NCBI GenBank assembly: GCA_016462645.1
Contig: JAEMSX010000010.1
Span: forward strand, 1-64,000
Length of the DNA stretch: 64,000 bases
Direction of reading: 5' to 3'
From: Thermoleophilaceae bacterium
Lineage (GTDB): Bacteria; Actinomycetota; Thermoleophilia; Solirubrobacterales; JACPNS01
The notes beneath the pieces are model-generated. The model searched no databases, was not told where the DNA came from, and saw nothing but the letters and a program-made list of their open reading frames with translations. Within the stretch, counting starts at the first letter, position 1. Every line of letters begins with the position of its first letter. This document shows, piece after piece, positions 50,832-60,098 of this stretch. A program made the position numbers and the translations under genes.

Positions 50832-51434
50832 TCAGCCCTGAGGGGCGGTGTCGAGGTACGCCGCAGTCAGCGCCACTGCTTCGTCGAGCAGCTCGTCACG
50901 ACTGATCTCAGTCTGGTCGAGCACCCAGTGGATCGCAAGGTTCTCGATCGCGACCACCATCACCCACGCCTTCACCTGCGCGGCGGCGCGGTCGGTGACC
51001 TGGCCGTGGAGGACCATCAGCGTTGCGGCGAGATCACGTATGCGCCGCTGCATTGTCCGGTACTGGACGAGAACCCGGGACCTCGGCAGCTCTTCCAGGA
51101 GCACCCGGAGCAGTGCTGGGTCGGATTCGAGGGCCGTCAACAGAGCATCGATGACCGCTCGCGCGTTTGCCGGGCTGAATTCGTCGATGCGGTCGCTCAG
51201 CGACAACTCGATCTGCGTTGCGAGGTCCTCCCAGTACTGATCGATCACGACATCGAGGATCGCCTGCTTGTCGGGGAAGTACTGGTAGAGCGAGCCCGGG
51301 CTTATCCCGGCCGCGGCGGCAACGCGATTGGTCGCGAAGCGGTCGTAGCCCTCATTCACGAGCAGCAGCCGCGCGGCCGTGACAATCCGCTGCACCATCT
51401 CACGCGACCGCGCTTGCTTGGGTTCTTTGCGCAT
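50832..51434 (-). CDS. TetR/AcrR-family regulator
   Basis: 200 residues. HTH: MVQRIVTAARLLLVNEGYDR then FATNRVAAAAGISPGSLYQY, a clear TetR signature. ATG at 51434 or a TTG one codon earlier; TATAGT ends 6 nt before that TTG. It is divergent from the DUF2236 oxygenase gene with 46 bases between, and shares a semi-palindromic site there. TetR regulators next to DUF2236/Lcp-type oxygenases usually repress them, so that is the probable role. Confidence 0.92.
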   Translation of the reverse strand: MRKEPKQARSREMVQRIVTAARLLLVNEGYDRFATNRVAAAAGISPGSLYQYFPDKQAILDVVIDQYWEDLATQIELSLSDRIDEFSPANARAVIDALLTALESDPALLRVLLEELPRSRVLVQYRTMQRRIRDLAATLMVLHGQVTDRAAAQVKAWVMVVAIENLAIHWVLDQTEISRDELLDEAVALTAAYLDTAPQG

Positions 51435-51450
51435 CAATCGCGAACTATAT

Positions 51451-51466
51451 GCGAGCAATCATTCGC
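51451..51466. promoter_or_regulatory. Candidate TetR operator in the divergent interval
   Basis: GCGAGCAATCATTCGC is a 16-bp interrupted palindrome: five of eight half-site positions match, and the other three keep purine/pyrimidine symmetry. It lies between the two start codons, overlapping the start-proximal promoter of the TetR gene and just upstream of TAGCCT (51469-51474) of the oxygenase gene. Confidence 0.5.
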
Positions 51467-51480
51467 GTTAGCCTTTTTGT

Positions 51481-52728
51481 ATGCAGACCGAACAGATGCT
51501 CACGCACGGCGCGACCAGGCTTCCGTCTCGATTCCGGGAGAACGAACCTCGCGCTCGAAGGCTGGCCAGGCCGCTCCTGCGTTTCGGCGGTATCGGCCCC
51601 GAGATTGACGAGTCCTTGATGGCGCGTATCGGAGCGGCGCTGATGCAGCGGGATGAGCCCGGCGCAGCCCTCGCGGACGCGATCAGAATGCGAGTCGACG
51701 GACCGGCTCGGGTGACGCAGCAGCAGTTGCGGGCCGCGATGAGGAGCGGAATCGCTGGCGTCGAGGCTTGCCCGCCGGCGCTCGCGGAGTTCATGGCGGT
51801 CGTCAGTCACGTGCCGGACTGGGTCGATTGGGAGCTGATCGATCAGGGTGCATCGGTGCTTCGACGGATGGGCCCCAACGGCCGCGACGTTCTGGAGCAG
51901 CTGGCGCTGGTCGGGGGATATCGCTTCGGTGGACCAGGCGATCTGCTCGTTGCGACCGGCGGACTCACGGGTGGCCGCACGCTGCGGCGGCTCGCCGAGA
52001 CGCAGCATTGGACGGTCACGCTCGCTGAGCCCGGATCGCTGCGACCGGGAACTGAGTCGTGGCGGTTGACGGTCTACGTCCGGGCGATGCATGCGCTGGT
52101 GAACTCGACCTACGAGTCGAAGTGGGACGTGGATCGCTGGGGCCTGCCGATCAATCAGGCCGACCAGCTCGGCACGTTGGGCCTGTTCTCGGGGACCCTC
52201 CTGCTCGGGTGCAGAATGCTGGGCGTGCCGATCTCGCAGTCCGACGCACACGCCTTCATGCACATGTGGAAATACGTCGGATGGCTGATGGGCGTGGACC
52301 CGTCATTCCTGACCGATGACGAGCATGAGGCACACCGCCTCGCCTACCACGTTCTGCTTGCCGCTCCCAACGTCTCGGACGCCGGCCCTCTGTTGGCGCA
52401 GAGCGTGCACGTGGCCATCGGCGAACGTCGATTCGATCGCTGGCCTGCGGGCCTCCAGCAACTGCGTGGTCGTCTCGAGCGGGAGCGATTTCTGAGCATG
52501 CTCAACGGGTTCGTCGGCGTGGAGGGCATGCGCGAGCTGGACCTCCCGCGGCGGTTGCCCTGGGCGCTTGCGCTCGTTGTGATGCAGAACGTGATCCGGT
52601 ACCGCGTGATTGACCGATTGCACGGCGGACCGGATCGACGCGAGCGCATCGGCCGGGAAGTCGCGCTGGCTCTGGTGGCCAGCTATTTCGCGGGCGAGCA
52701 GGCAGACGTCGGAGACCTCCCCGGTTGA
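51481..52728 (+). CDS. DUF2236 (MpaB/latex-clearing-protein-type) oxygenase
   Basis: 415 residues. The RLTVYVRAMHALVNSTYESK segment supplies the candidate heme-binding His and the active-site Arg of the rubber oxygenase Lcp/MpaB family; GLPINQADQLGTLGLFSGTL and FMHMWKYVGWLMGVDPSFL follow as in family members. These are b-type heme proteins; Lcp cleaves polyisoprene, others hydroxylate terpenes or peptides. No signal peptide is seen, so the substrate is probably intracellular. TAGCCT ends 6 nt before the ATG. TetR gene divergent, toroid protein 28 bases downstream. Confidence 0.88.
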   Translation: MQTEQMLTHGATRLPSRFRENEPRARRLARPLLRFGGIGPEIDESLMARIGAALMQRDEPGAALADAIRMRVDGPARVTQQQLRAAMRSGIAGVEACPPALAEFMAVVSHVPDWVDWELIDQGASVLRRMGPNGRDVLEQLALVGGYRFGGPGDLLVATGGLTGGRTLRRLAETQHWTVTLAEPGSLRPGTESWRLTVYVRAMHALVNSTYESKWDVDRWGLPINQADQLGTLGLFSGTLLLGCRMLGVPISQSDAHAFMHMWKYVGWLMGVDPSFLTDDEHEAHRLAYHVLLAAPNVSDAGPLLAQSVHVAIGERRFDRWPAGLQQLRGRLERERFLSMLNGFVGVEGMRELDLPRRLPWALALVVMQNVIRYRVIDRLHGGPDRRERIGREVALALVASYFAGEQADVGDLPG

Positions 52729-52756
52729 GCGGTTCGCCGAGGGTTATGTTTCGCAG

Positions 52757-53530
52757 ATGGCTGCGGCGACTTCGGACCTGACTGCCGATGGCGCGATCGA
52801 TTGGCTGTTGGCGGCGGACGAGCCCGGCGTCAGGTTGATGGCGCGCAGGGACCTGCTTGGCGAATCCGTTGCTGCCGAAGACGCGGCGGAGGTGATGAGC
52901 GGCCCGAAGGTGCAGGCGTTGATGTCGGGTCAGATGCCCGACGGCGGCTTCGGCGTCAAGCCCTACAGCAAGTGGTCGGGTGCCCATTGGCGCCTCGTTT
53001 CGCTCGTGGAACTGGGCGTTCCCCCGGGCGAGCCCAACCTGCTTGCTGCGGCCGAAACGGTGTTGGAGTGGCTCACCAGCGAGAAGCACCGCGGCGGCAT
53101 CCAGGTCATCGATGGTCTCACCAGACGCTGCGCGTCGCGAGAGGGGAACGCTGTCGCGGTCGCGTGCCGGCTGGGGATGGCAGGTGACCCTCGCGTGGAG
53201 TTGCTCGCCCGGAGCCTGGTCGAATGGCAGTGGCCGGACGGGGCGCGTGACGCAGCCCTCAGGACCGCCGAGCTGTTGGTCCAGCATCGTCTCTTTCGAT
53301 CGCTCAAGACAGGAAGGTCGATCGATTCACGCTGGCTGAAGTTGAGGTTTCCGCCGTACTGGCATTACGGAATCCTTCAAGCGTTGACGATCCTCACGCG
53401 GCTCACCGACGGCCGCTGGCCGGCCGAAGGCAGGTGGTACAAGCACGACGTCCTCGACTGGGGCGGCAGTGGTCCGAATGAGATGATCACGTTGAACGCC
53501 CTGCGGGTGCTGGCTGCGACAGGCAAATAG
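52757..53530 (+). CDS. Alpha/alpha-toroid (squalene-cyclase/prenyltransferase-repeat-like) protein
   Basis: 257 residues. Repeats of about 50 residues with QMPDGGFGVKPYSKWSGAHW and WQWPDGARDAALRTAELLVQ look like the QW/prenyltransferase repeats of the toroid fold, but the length is only about half of a cyclase and no DxDD acid motif is present. ATG at 52757 is preceded by TATGTT at 6 nt. Follows the DUF2236 oxygenase; a terpene-related function of both is tempting, but not shown. Confidence 0.8.
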   Translation: MAAATSDLTADGAIDWLLAADEPGVRLMARRDLLGESVAAEDAAEVMSGPKVQALMSGQMPDGGFGVKPYSKWSGAHWRLVSLVELGVPPGEPNLLAAAETVLEWLTSEKHRGGIQVIDGLTRRCASREGNAVAVACRLGMAGDPRVELLARSLVEWQWPDGARDAALRTAELLVQHRLFRSLKTGRSIDSRWLKLRFPPYWHYGILQALTILTRLTDGRWPAEGRWYKHDVLDWGGSGPNEMITLNALRVLAATGK

Positions 53531-53658
53531 AGGGGGCACGGTTCAAACCTGCGCCGTGGCCGTGAACGCGCGTCACCAATTTCGGCGTGGTCGCCGCAAG
53601 AGGGAACGATTGATGGAGTCGATCGGGGGGCCGAACGTCGTCAGTCGCGGTCGATGAA

Positions 53659-53805
53659 ATGTCAATGAGCATCGCCACCCAACCGGCACCAAGTCTGACG
53701 AGTGACGCGCAGGATCTGGATTCGATCCTGCAGCACCTCGAGGCCTCGAAGCGAGCGTCAGTTGCGACAACTCGCTTCGTGAGAGATGCTTCGCCGGCAG
53801 GATAA
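53659..53805 (+). CDS. Possible 48-residue leader ORF before the tandem-GGDEF gene
   Basis: ATG at 53659, stop at 53805, overlapping the next gene by 20 bases. Sequence MSMSIATQPAPSLTSDAQDL then DSILQHLEASKRASVATTRF. No SD and no -10 box. It could couple translation to the GGDEF gene or be chance. Apart from it the 255-base gap holds nothing recognisable. Confidence 0.25.
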   Translation: MSMSIATQPAPSLTSDAQDLDSILQHLEASKRASVATTRFVRDASPAG

Positions 53806-55918
53806 GCAAACGGAAGCTGGCCTGAACCCGCGCTTTCTCTGGACGGTCGCGGCGCTTCTGTGGCTGACGCTCGGCTCGGTGCAATGCGCGTCGTGGGCAT
53901 TTCATCTGACCCCGATCCGTCTGCCGATGGGTACGTTCTTGCTCGGCGGCGTGATGGCGCTGATGCTCGCGGTCACCTGGTTCGTATGCGGGTTGCGGGG
54001 AGTGCCGATCGACCCGTGGTACCACGCGCCCCTGGCCGGTGGATGGCTGATGATCGTGGCCGCCAGCTCGTTGGACCCCAACCAGCACAGCGCCGACGTG
54101 GTCTATCCGATGCTGCCGATGCTGGTTGCGTTGATGATCTTCCCGGCCAACCGCTCGTGGCCGTATGTCATTGCCGGCGTCGCGGGTTCCTGTGGCTTCG
54201 TGATCTTCGGCCAAGACCCGACTCCGCTGCCGCGGTCGATCATCGTCGGCGTTCTTGTGGTCGGTGCCGCCGCCATTCTGTTGGTGGGCCACAGCCAATT
54301 GCACGCGGCGCTCAAGCGCAATCGAAGCCTTTCGGAGACGGATCCGCTCACCGGGCTGCCGAACTCTCGCCGATTGATGACACGCCTGCATGATGAGTTC
54401 GCCCGTGACGCGCGCGGGGAGGACGGCACGTTCGGAGTGCTCGCTCTTGATCTGGACGCCTTCAAGACCGTGAACGACACGCTCGGCCATTCGACCGGTG
54501 ACCGTGTGCTGGTCGAAGTCGCCCGCGCGATCGAGCGCGAGCTCGAGCCCAGCGACATGGCTGTTCGCCGCGGTGGGGACGAGTTCACCGTTGTGGCGCT
54601 CGAGCATGAAGGCCGTCGCCTCTCGTCGTTGCGGGAGCGCATCGCCGAGGCGATCAGCGAGACTCGGAGCCAGCTGTGCCCGTCGATCGAGCCGCGCGCC
54701 AGCGTGGGTCTGGTCATGCACGAGGCCGGTGAGCGGCCGGAAGACCTTCTGCACCGCGCCGATGACGCTCTGCACGAAGCCAAACAAGAGTCACATGTTC
54801 GCCGCGGAAACCCGGAGCGCCAATACGGCCAGGTGTTGGCATTCGTCAGAGCTGATGTTCCCAACGGGGAGGACCGTGAGCTGCTCGGGTCCGAGGCCAA
54901 CGAAACGACGTTGAGCTACGACGAGATGGTCCGCACAGCGTCCTGGCAGATGCTCGCCGCGTGTTACGCGATGATCGCCGCGTGCGTGCCGCTGATCGGG
55001 ATCACAGGTCGCGGCGATTCGCTTTCGCCGGTTGTGATCTCGGGTGTCTGTCTGGCTGCTGCGGCTGGAGCCGCGGCATGTCTCGTCGGCGGCCCGCGGA
55101 CCAACCGCAAGGCCCCTCTGCACGTGGCGATCATCGGTGCGATCGTTCTGGCCGTGGCGCTGGTCAGTGCCTCCGGGGCAGTGCTGAACGCGACCGCCGA
55201 CATTCTGATCATGCCGGCGATGTTGGCCTTCTATGTCGTCGGGCGCCGCGCAGCCCATCTGTACGCGCTGACGGCGCTGGGGCTTTACGGGTACTTCCTC
55301 TCGACGACGTCGTATGACCTCACGGTCATTCGCACAGTGCAGACCGCTGCGGTGGTACTGCTCGTCGGCGCAATCCTGCCGCGCACGCTGAAGCAGACCC
55401 GCGCCGCCTGCGACGAGAGTGAGCGCCTGTCGGGAATTGACGCGCTGACCGGACTCGCCAATGTGCGTCGCATGCACCAGCGTCTGAACGAAGAGCTCGC
55501 GAGGGCGGCGACAGTTGGCGGTCAGGTGACGATCTTCATGATCGACCTCGATGACTTCAAGCTCGTCAATGACCGCTACAGCCATACGGTCGGAGATCGC
55601 ATGCTCGAAGCCGTCGGAGCGAAGATCATGGGAGAGATGCGCGCGTACGACCTGGCGGTTCGGCGCGGCGGGGACGAGTTCCTGATCGTGATGCCGCACG
55701 GCGGCGAGCTCGATGCTGCCGCGTTCGCAGAGCGGATTGCCGAATCGATCGCAGAAGTCCGTTTGAAGATCTGTCCGGACCTCAATCCGCGTGCGAGCGT
55801 CGGATACGCCACCGCTCGACCTGGCGACTCCGCGGCAGAGCTGATCGCCTGCGTCGACCAAAAAGAGAAGTCGGTCAAGCTGGATCACCGCGAGGACTTG
55901 CTGCTCGCTGCCGGCTAG
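53786..55918 (+). CDS. Tandem membrane-GGDEF protein (internal duplication)
   Basis: 710 residues. Two copies of the same layout: about six helices (20-170) plus GGDEF (about 180-345), then about six helices (380-530) plus GGDEF (about 545-705). Active loops GGDEF at 263-267 and 628-632, both intact, with LDLDAFKTVND and IDLDDFKLVND before them. The inhibitory RxxD is present only in the second copy (RAYD); the first has EPSD. Two cyclase active sites in one chain could dimerise within the molecule. Probable diguanylate cyclase; sensed signal unknown. AGAG is the only SD-like sequence. Confidence 0.93.
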   Translation: MLRRQDKQTEAGLNPRFLWTVAALLWLTLGSVQCASWAFHLTPIRLPMGTFLLGGVMALMLAVTWFVCGLRGVPIDPWYHAPLAGGWLMIVAASSLDPNQHSADVVYPMLPMLVALMIFPANRSWPYVIAGVAGSCGFVIFGQDPTPLPRSIIVGVLVVGAAAILLVGHSQLHAALKRNRSLSETDPLTGLPNSRRLMTRLHDEFARDARGEDGTFGVLALDLDAFKTVNDTLGHSTGDRVLVEVARAIERELEPSDMAVRRGGDEFTVVALEHEGRRLSSLRERIAEAISETRSQLCPSIEPRASVGLVMHEAGERPEDLLHRADDALHEAKQESHVRRGNPERQYGQVLAFVRADVPNGEDRELLGSEANETTLSYDEMVRTASWQMLAACYAMIAACVPLIGITGRGDSLSPVVISGVCLAAAAGAAACLVGGPRTNRKAPLHVAIIGAIVLAVALVSASGAVLNATADILIMPAMLAFYVVGRRAAHLYALTALGLYGYFLSTTSYDLTVIRTVQTAAVVLLVGAILPRTLKQTRAACDESERLSGIDALTGLANVRRMHQRLNEELARAATVGGQVTIFMIDLDDFKLVNDRYSHTVGDRMLEAVGAKIMGEMRAYDLAVRRGGDEFLIVMPHGGELDAAAFAERIAESIAEVRLKICPDLNPRASVGYATARPGDSAAELIACVDQKEKSVKLDHREDLLLAAG

Positions 55919-56043
55919 CGGGCAGCTCAGACGCTCGTTCAAATTTGAGATCCTCGGCGGGCGTTTGCCGATGAAGGCGAAGGGCGTTCCGGCCACGCTC
56001 ATGCGCAGACCAGCCGCCCAGCGTTCTCTGTAAGACTCATCTG

Positions 56044-57066
56044 ATGGAACACGAGCCTTTCGAGTTCGGTCGGCGTCCGGAACTCGCCGCCGAACTGGCG
56101 GAGTTGGACGAGCCGGGAGTGGCCGGTGGCCGCGTAGTGGCTCAACACAGTGGTCGCTGGCTGGTCAATATGGTCGGCAGCGAAACCGAGCCGCAACTGC
56201 TGTCGGCACGTAGTCGCCTGAGGCAGGACCCGCCCACCGTGGGAGACTGGGTTGCGGTCGATCCCGAAGGAGCCATCGTCGCGGTGCTTGCGCGGCATGG
56301 AGTTCTCGTGCGGCGCGCCGCAGGCGAGGCCACCGCGGCTCAGGTGTTGGCCGCGAACGTCGACCTCGCACTGATCGTGGAGCCGCTGCCAGACCCGAAC
56401 CAGCGTCGGTTGGAGCGACTGGTATCCATCGCCGTCGCGGACTCTGTGCCCGCCGCATTGGTGCTCACGAAAGCCGACCTCGATCCCGATGGAGACGCAA
56501 CCGCCGCGCGGCTTGCGCGCCAGCTCCCGGTGACTTCCGCGCTGGCGGTCAGCGCTGTGGACCGCACCGGCTTTGACGCGCTGCTGAAGTTGCTCGAGCC
56601 GGGGACGACGGCAGCTCTGATCGGTCGCTCGGGAGCAGGTAAGTCGACACTCGTAAACACCCTGCTCGGCGTCGAGCGTCAGGCGACGCAGCCTGTTCGG
56701 GCCAGTGATGGCCGCGGGCGGCACGTCACCGTGACGCGCGAAATGATCGCGCTCCCGGGCGGAGCGCTGATCATCGACACGCCGGGACTGCGCGAAGTTG
56801 GCCTCTGGGACGGGGCTCAAGCGGTGTTTGCCGAGATCGACCGACTCGCTGCCGACTGCCGCTTCGCCGATTGCCAACACGAGAGTGAACCCGGCTGCGC
56901 GGTGCGTGAGGCCGTCGATCCCGCGGAGCTCGCCGCGTGGCGCAAGCTGGCGCGCGAGCAGGAAGAACTGGCCGATCGCAAAGCCGTGGCCGCCGAGCGC
57001 AAGGAGCGAAGCCGTACGTTGAGCCGCCGGATCAAAGCGATGAAACGAGCCGACCGGCATCATTGA
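56044..57066 (+). CDS. rsgA: Ribosome small-subunit-dependent GTPase A
   Basis: 340 residues, circularly permuted GTPase that helps late 30S maturation. OB domain at the N-terminus; G4 VLTKADLD comes before G1 (GRSGAGKSTL, from residue 194), G2 GRGRHVTV-type and G3 IIDTPGLRE. A zinc module follows (CRFADCQHESEPGCAV) and a basic C-terminus (KKERSRTLSRRIKAMKRADR-like). All motifs intact. The TGA lies in a small hairpin CGGCAT/ATGCCG (57055-57060, 57069-57074). Confidence 0.95.
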   Translation: MEHEPFEFGRRPELAAELAELDEPGVAGGRVVAQHSGRWLVNMVGSETEPQLLSARSRLRQDPPTVGDWVAVDPEGAIVAVLARHGVLVRRAAGEATAAQVLAANVDLALIVEPLPDPNQRRLERLVSIAVADSVPAALVLTKADLDPDGDATAARLARQLPVTSALAVSAVDRTGFDALLKLLEPGTTAALIGRSGAGKSTLVNTLLGVERQATQPVRASDGRGRHVTVTREMIALPGGALIIDTPGLREVGLWDGAQAVFAEIDRLAADCRFADCQHESEPGCAVREAVDPAELAAWRKLAREQEELADRKAVAAERKERSRTLSRRIKAMKRADRHH

Positions 57067-57077
57067 GAATGCCGCCG

Positions 57078-57105
57078 TACCAGGCTGCTCCACTCCGCGG
57101 CATTG
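57078..57105 (-). repeat. Broken copy of the tRNA-fMet 5' end
   Basis: These 28 bases match 58645-58672 at 25 positions, in the same orientation. The match covers the tRNA-fMet acceptor 5' strand and D-arm region plus six bases upstream of the gene. The remaining tRNA body is absent, so this is a relic, not a gene. With the intact tRNA it brackets a 1.5-kb segment holding one gene. Confidence 0.65.
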
Positions 57106-57250
57106 CCTGATCCAGTCCGCGCACGAGGAGCCGCGAAGAACTCACAACTTCGCCGGCGACTGCCCGCTGGCCCCGGGCCTCGACGCCGCGACCAGCCGGA
57201 TGTGGGACGATGGATCTGCCGTCGACCCGAATTGAAAGGAAGGTGGGGCA

Positions 57251-58471
57251 GTGTCCGGGACGTCCGAGAGGAACCGAGTCGTCGTCGTGGGATCGAGTTT
57301 CGCGGGTATGACTGCGGCGCTGGATCTGCGCAAGCGGCTTGACCCGACTTACGAAGTCGTCGTCTTCGATCCGCGCGCCGATTTCACGTTCATTCCGTCG
57401 CTGATCTGGTTGCCGTTCGGTCTGCGTGAACCGGAGGACATCAGCTTCCCGTTCGCCCCGATGTACGAGAAGAAAGGCATCCGGTTCGTGAACGAGGCGG
57501 TGACGGGGATCGACGTCGACGCCCGCACCGTCTCCAGCCTTTCAGGCGACACGCTCGGCTACGACCGCCTGCTGCTTGCCACCGGTCCACGGCTCGCTTT
57601 CGAGAAGGTGCCGGGTCTCGGCCCGGTGGGCGGCCACACCCAGTCGGTCTGCAACATGGAGCATGCGCTGCTGACGCGCGCCGCATGGGAGGGCTTTCTC
57701 GAGAATCCGGGTCCTGTGGTGATCGGCACCGCCCAGGGCGGGTCGTGCTTCGGTGCCTCTTACGAGTTTCTGCTCAACACCAAATACCGCATCAAGAAAG
57801 CCGGGCTTGAAGACGTTGCGCCGGTCACCTTCATCACGGCTGAGCCGTTTCTGGGCCATTTCGGATTGGGCGGCGTGGCCGACTCCGAGCAGCGCGTGGA
57901 GAAGTTCTTCGGCAAGCTCAACATCGAGGGGATCCCCAACAACACGATCAAGGAAGTGCGCGACGGCGAGATCGAACTCGAGGGTGGTCGGGTACTGCCG
58001 TTCGCGTTCTCGATGATCGTGCCGCCGTTTGCCGGCGTCGACGTGGTGGCTCAAACCGAGGGACTCAGCAACCCGATGGGTTTCGTGCCCGTGGACGACG
58101 AATTCCGCCACAACGAGATCGACTCCATATTCGCCGCCGGCGTGGACATCGCGATCAAACCGCCGCACGAGACGCTGGTTCCCGCCGGAGTGCCGAAGAC
58201 GGGTCACATGAGCGAGATCATGGGGCGTACCGCGGCGCAGAACATCGCTGCCGATCTTCAGGGCGGCGAGCGCAAGAGCCTGCCGCTCGGCGAGCTCGAA
58301 GCGATTTGCGTGCTCGATGCCGGAAACAGCGGAATCATCTTCAAGGCCGACCACGTGCTCGGCGACTCCGAGCACCCGCGGGTGATGGCAGGGCCGCAGG
58401 CGCACTGGGCAAAGCTCGCGTTCGAGCGCGTCTTCCTCGAGACCCGCAAGCGAGGCTTTGCGTCGATCTGA
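57251..58471 (+). CDS. Sulfide:quinone-reductase-like flavoprotein
   Basis: 406 residues. FAD motif VVVVGSSFAGMTAALDLRKR; WLPFGLREPEDISFPF; a Cys in QSVCNMEHALL, a second in GGSCFGASYEFLL and a third in EAICVLDAGNSG, close to the three-Cys pattern of SQR enzymes; and C-terminal KTGHMSEIMGRTAAQNIAAD with WAKLAFERVFL amphipathic helix for membrane attachment. Oxidises sulfide or a related thiol and passes electrons to quinone if the assignment holds. GTG start with AAGGAAGGTGGGG ahead. Lies between the tRNA-fMet relic and the intact tRNA gene. Confidence 0.9.
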   Translation: MSGTSERNRVVVVGSSFAGMTAALDLRKRLDPTYEVVVFDPRADFTFIPSLIWLPFGLREPEDISFPFAPMYEKKGIRFVNEAVTGIDVDARTVSSLSGDTLGYDRLLLATGPRLAFEKVPGLGPVGGHTQSVCNMEHALLTRAAWEGFLENPGPVVIGTAQGGSCFGASYEFLLNTKYRIKKAGLEDVAPVTFITAEPFLGHFGLGGVADSEQRVEKFFGKLNIEGIPNNTIKEVRDGEIELEGGRVLPFAFSMIVPPFAGVDVVAQTEGLSNPMGFVPVDDEFRHNEIDSIFAAGVDIAIKPPHETLVPAGVPKTGHMSEIMGRTAAQNIAADLQGGERKSLPLGELEAICVLDAGNSGIIFKADHVLGDSEHPRVMAGPQAHWAKLAFERVFLETRKRGFASI

Positions 58472-58559
58472 TCGGCCGATTCGACGCGCTCATACGGCCG
58501 GATCACTTCAGAATGAATGCCGCAGGCATTCCAACCGGCACTGCGCGGTCTCCGCTATG

Positions 58560-58591
58560 CAAAAAGGCCGCCCAGAGGGCGACCTTTTTTC
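58560..58591. terminator. Bidirectional terminator between the SQR-like gene and tRNA-fMet
   Basis: GGCCGCCC and GGGCGACC form an 8-bp stem (one wobble) with a 3-nt loop, flanked by AAAAA on the left and TTTTTT on the right. It can stop transcription from both sides. Confidence 0.85.
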
Positions 58592-58592
58592 A

Positions 58593-58666
<74 letters not shown>

Positions 58667-58768
58667 GCGTTGACCTCAACATAGCAAAACCCCTTCAAAT
58701 AGGGCGAAACACGTCCGGACGTCCAGAGCGTGCCACACGGCGCACGCCACTACCCGTATGGTTGGGTC

Positions 58769-60052
58769 GTGGTCACCTCCGGTCTGGCTGAATCCCGGCT
58801 TTTTGAGTTCTCGCGGCAACTGCAGTCGGTTCAGAACTACGAGGAACTGCTCGTCGCGCTCTCGGATGAGGTGCGCGACGCCATTGGGTACAACTCGTCC
58901 TGGATCTCGATCGTGATGCCTGAACGCGGCACGTTCAAGACGATGACCCCACGGGGGACGATGGTCGGTGACATCTGGGACGACGCGGTCGAACTCCCGA
59001 TCGCAGGAGACGAGTTCGTGACCGAAGTGGTCGAGTCCCGACGCCCGGTGATCATCGAGGACGCACAGTCCGACCCGCGTGTCAATCGCGAGGTTGTCGA
59101 GGCGTTGGGACTGCGCACGATCGTCACAGTGCCGCTCACGCTGATCGACACGACGTTCGGCACAGTCAGCACGGGGACGTTCGGTGATGAGGGCGTCCGG
59201 CTGCCCAGTGATGCCGAACTTGAGTACCTGGGTGAACTCGCGAAGATCGTCGTGCTTGCCTCCGCTCGCATACTCCTGGCGCGCGAGCGCGAGGAGAAGA
59301 TTCGCAATCAGGCGGAGACCGACCGCCTGCTTGCCGATCGGCAACGCATCGAGAGCCTCGGTGAGCTTGCCGGTGGCGTCGCCCACGATTTCAACAACAT
59401 GATCACGGTGATCCTCGGGGCGGCGCAGGTGCTGCGCGGCGAACTCAAAGAGCCGGAGCAATTCGCAAACCTGCGCCTGATCGAGAACGCGGCCGAAAGC
59501 GCGAGCGACCTTGCCAAGCAACTGCTCGCGATCGGAAAGCGCCAGGAGCTTTCCGCCGAGCCGACTGACGTGGTTGACCGCGTTCGATCGATCGGAGGCA
59601 TGCTCGGACGCGTGCTCGGCGCATCGATCACAGTGGAAGTTGTGACCGAGCCCGACCTGCCGGAGGTCTTCGTCGACCGCCGCCAGCTTGAGCAGGTGCT
59701 GATGAACCTTGGCCTCAACGCACGCGACGCGATGCCTGACGGGGGGACGCTCACGATCAGCGTCGAGTCCGACGAGATCGACGAGGAGTACGTCGAGACG
59801 CACCCATGGTCGCGGCCCGGAAAGTACGTTCGGATCACGGTCGCGGACGACGGCGTCGGGATGAGCGAGGACACGCTCCAGCACATCTTCGACCCCTTCT
59901 TCACGACCAGAACCGACACCGGTGGCACCGGTCTCGGGCTGTCCGTTACGCGCGCAATCATCGAGCAGCACGGCGGTCTGGTGCGGGCTTCGAGCAAGCT
60001 CGGTTCGGGCACAGCTGTCAGCGTTTATCTGCCCGCCCTGCCGGTCGGATAG
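58769..60052 (+). CDS. GAF-domain sensor histidine kinase
   Basis: 427 residues, soluble. GAF domain (about 10-165), then a coiled coil and phospho-His in LGELAGGVAHDFNNMITVIL, N box NLGLNARDAMPDGGTL, G1 VADDGVGMS, F box FDPFFTTRTDTGGTGLGLSV. The H-D-F-N-N block marks the group found in hybrid-type kinases with stand-alone regulators. No response regulator is beside it. GTG at 58769 is fixed by TATGGT ending 6 nt upstream; earlier in-frame codons are not supported. Confidence 0.95.
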   Translation: MVTSGLAESRLFEFSRQLQSVQNYEELLVALSDEVRDAIGYNSSWISIVMPERGTFKTMTPRGTMVGDIWDDAVELPIAGDEFVTEVVESRRPVIIEDAQSDPRVNREVVEALGLRTIVTVPLTLIDTTFGTVSTGTFGDEGVRLPSDAELEYLGELAKIVVLASARILLAREREEKIRNQAETDRLLADRQRIESLGELAGGVAHDFNNMITVILGAAQVLRGELKEPEQFANLRLIENAAESASDLAKQLLAIGKRQELSAEPTDVVDRVRSIGGMLGRVLGASITVEVVTEPDLPEVFVDRRQLEQVLMNLGLNARDAMPDGGTLTISVESDEIDEEYVETHPWSRPGKYVRITVADDGVGMSEDTLQHIFDPFFTTRTDTGGTGLGLSVTRAIIEQHGGLVRASSKLGSGTAVSVYLPALPVG

Positions 60053-60098
60053 ATTTAGCCGCGATTCTGACCCCCGCAACGCGAAGAGTTACCGCCAA

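Noticed and set aside
55999-57093. Long ORF on the minus strand opposite rsgA (364 codons)
   Set aside because: It is a GC-skew shadow: Arg/Gly/His-rich, no motifs, and the plus strand has all RsgA motifs.
58676-60079. 467-codon minus-strand ORF opposite the GAF kinase
   Set aside because: Same type of shadow; the plus strand has complete kinase boxes.
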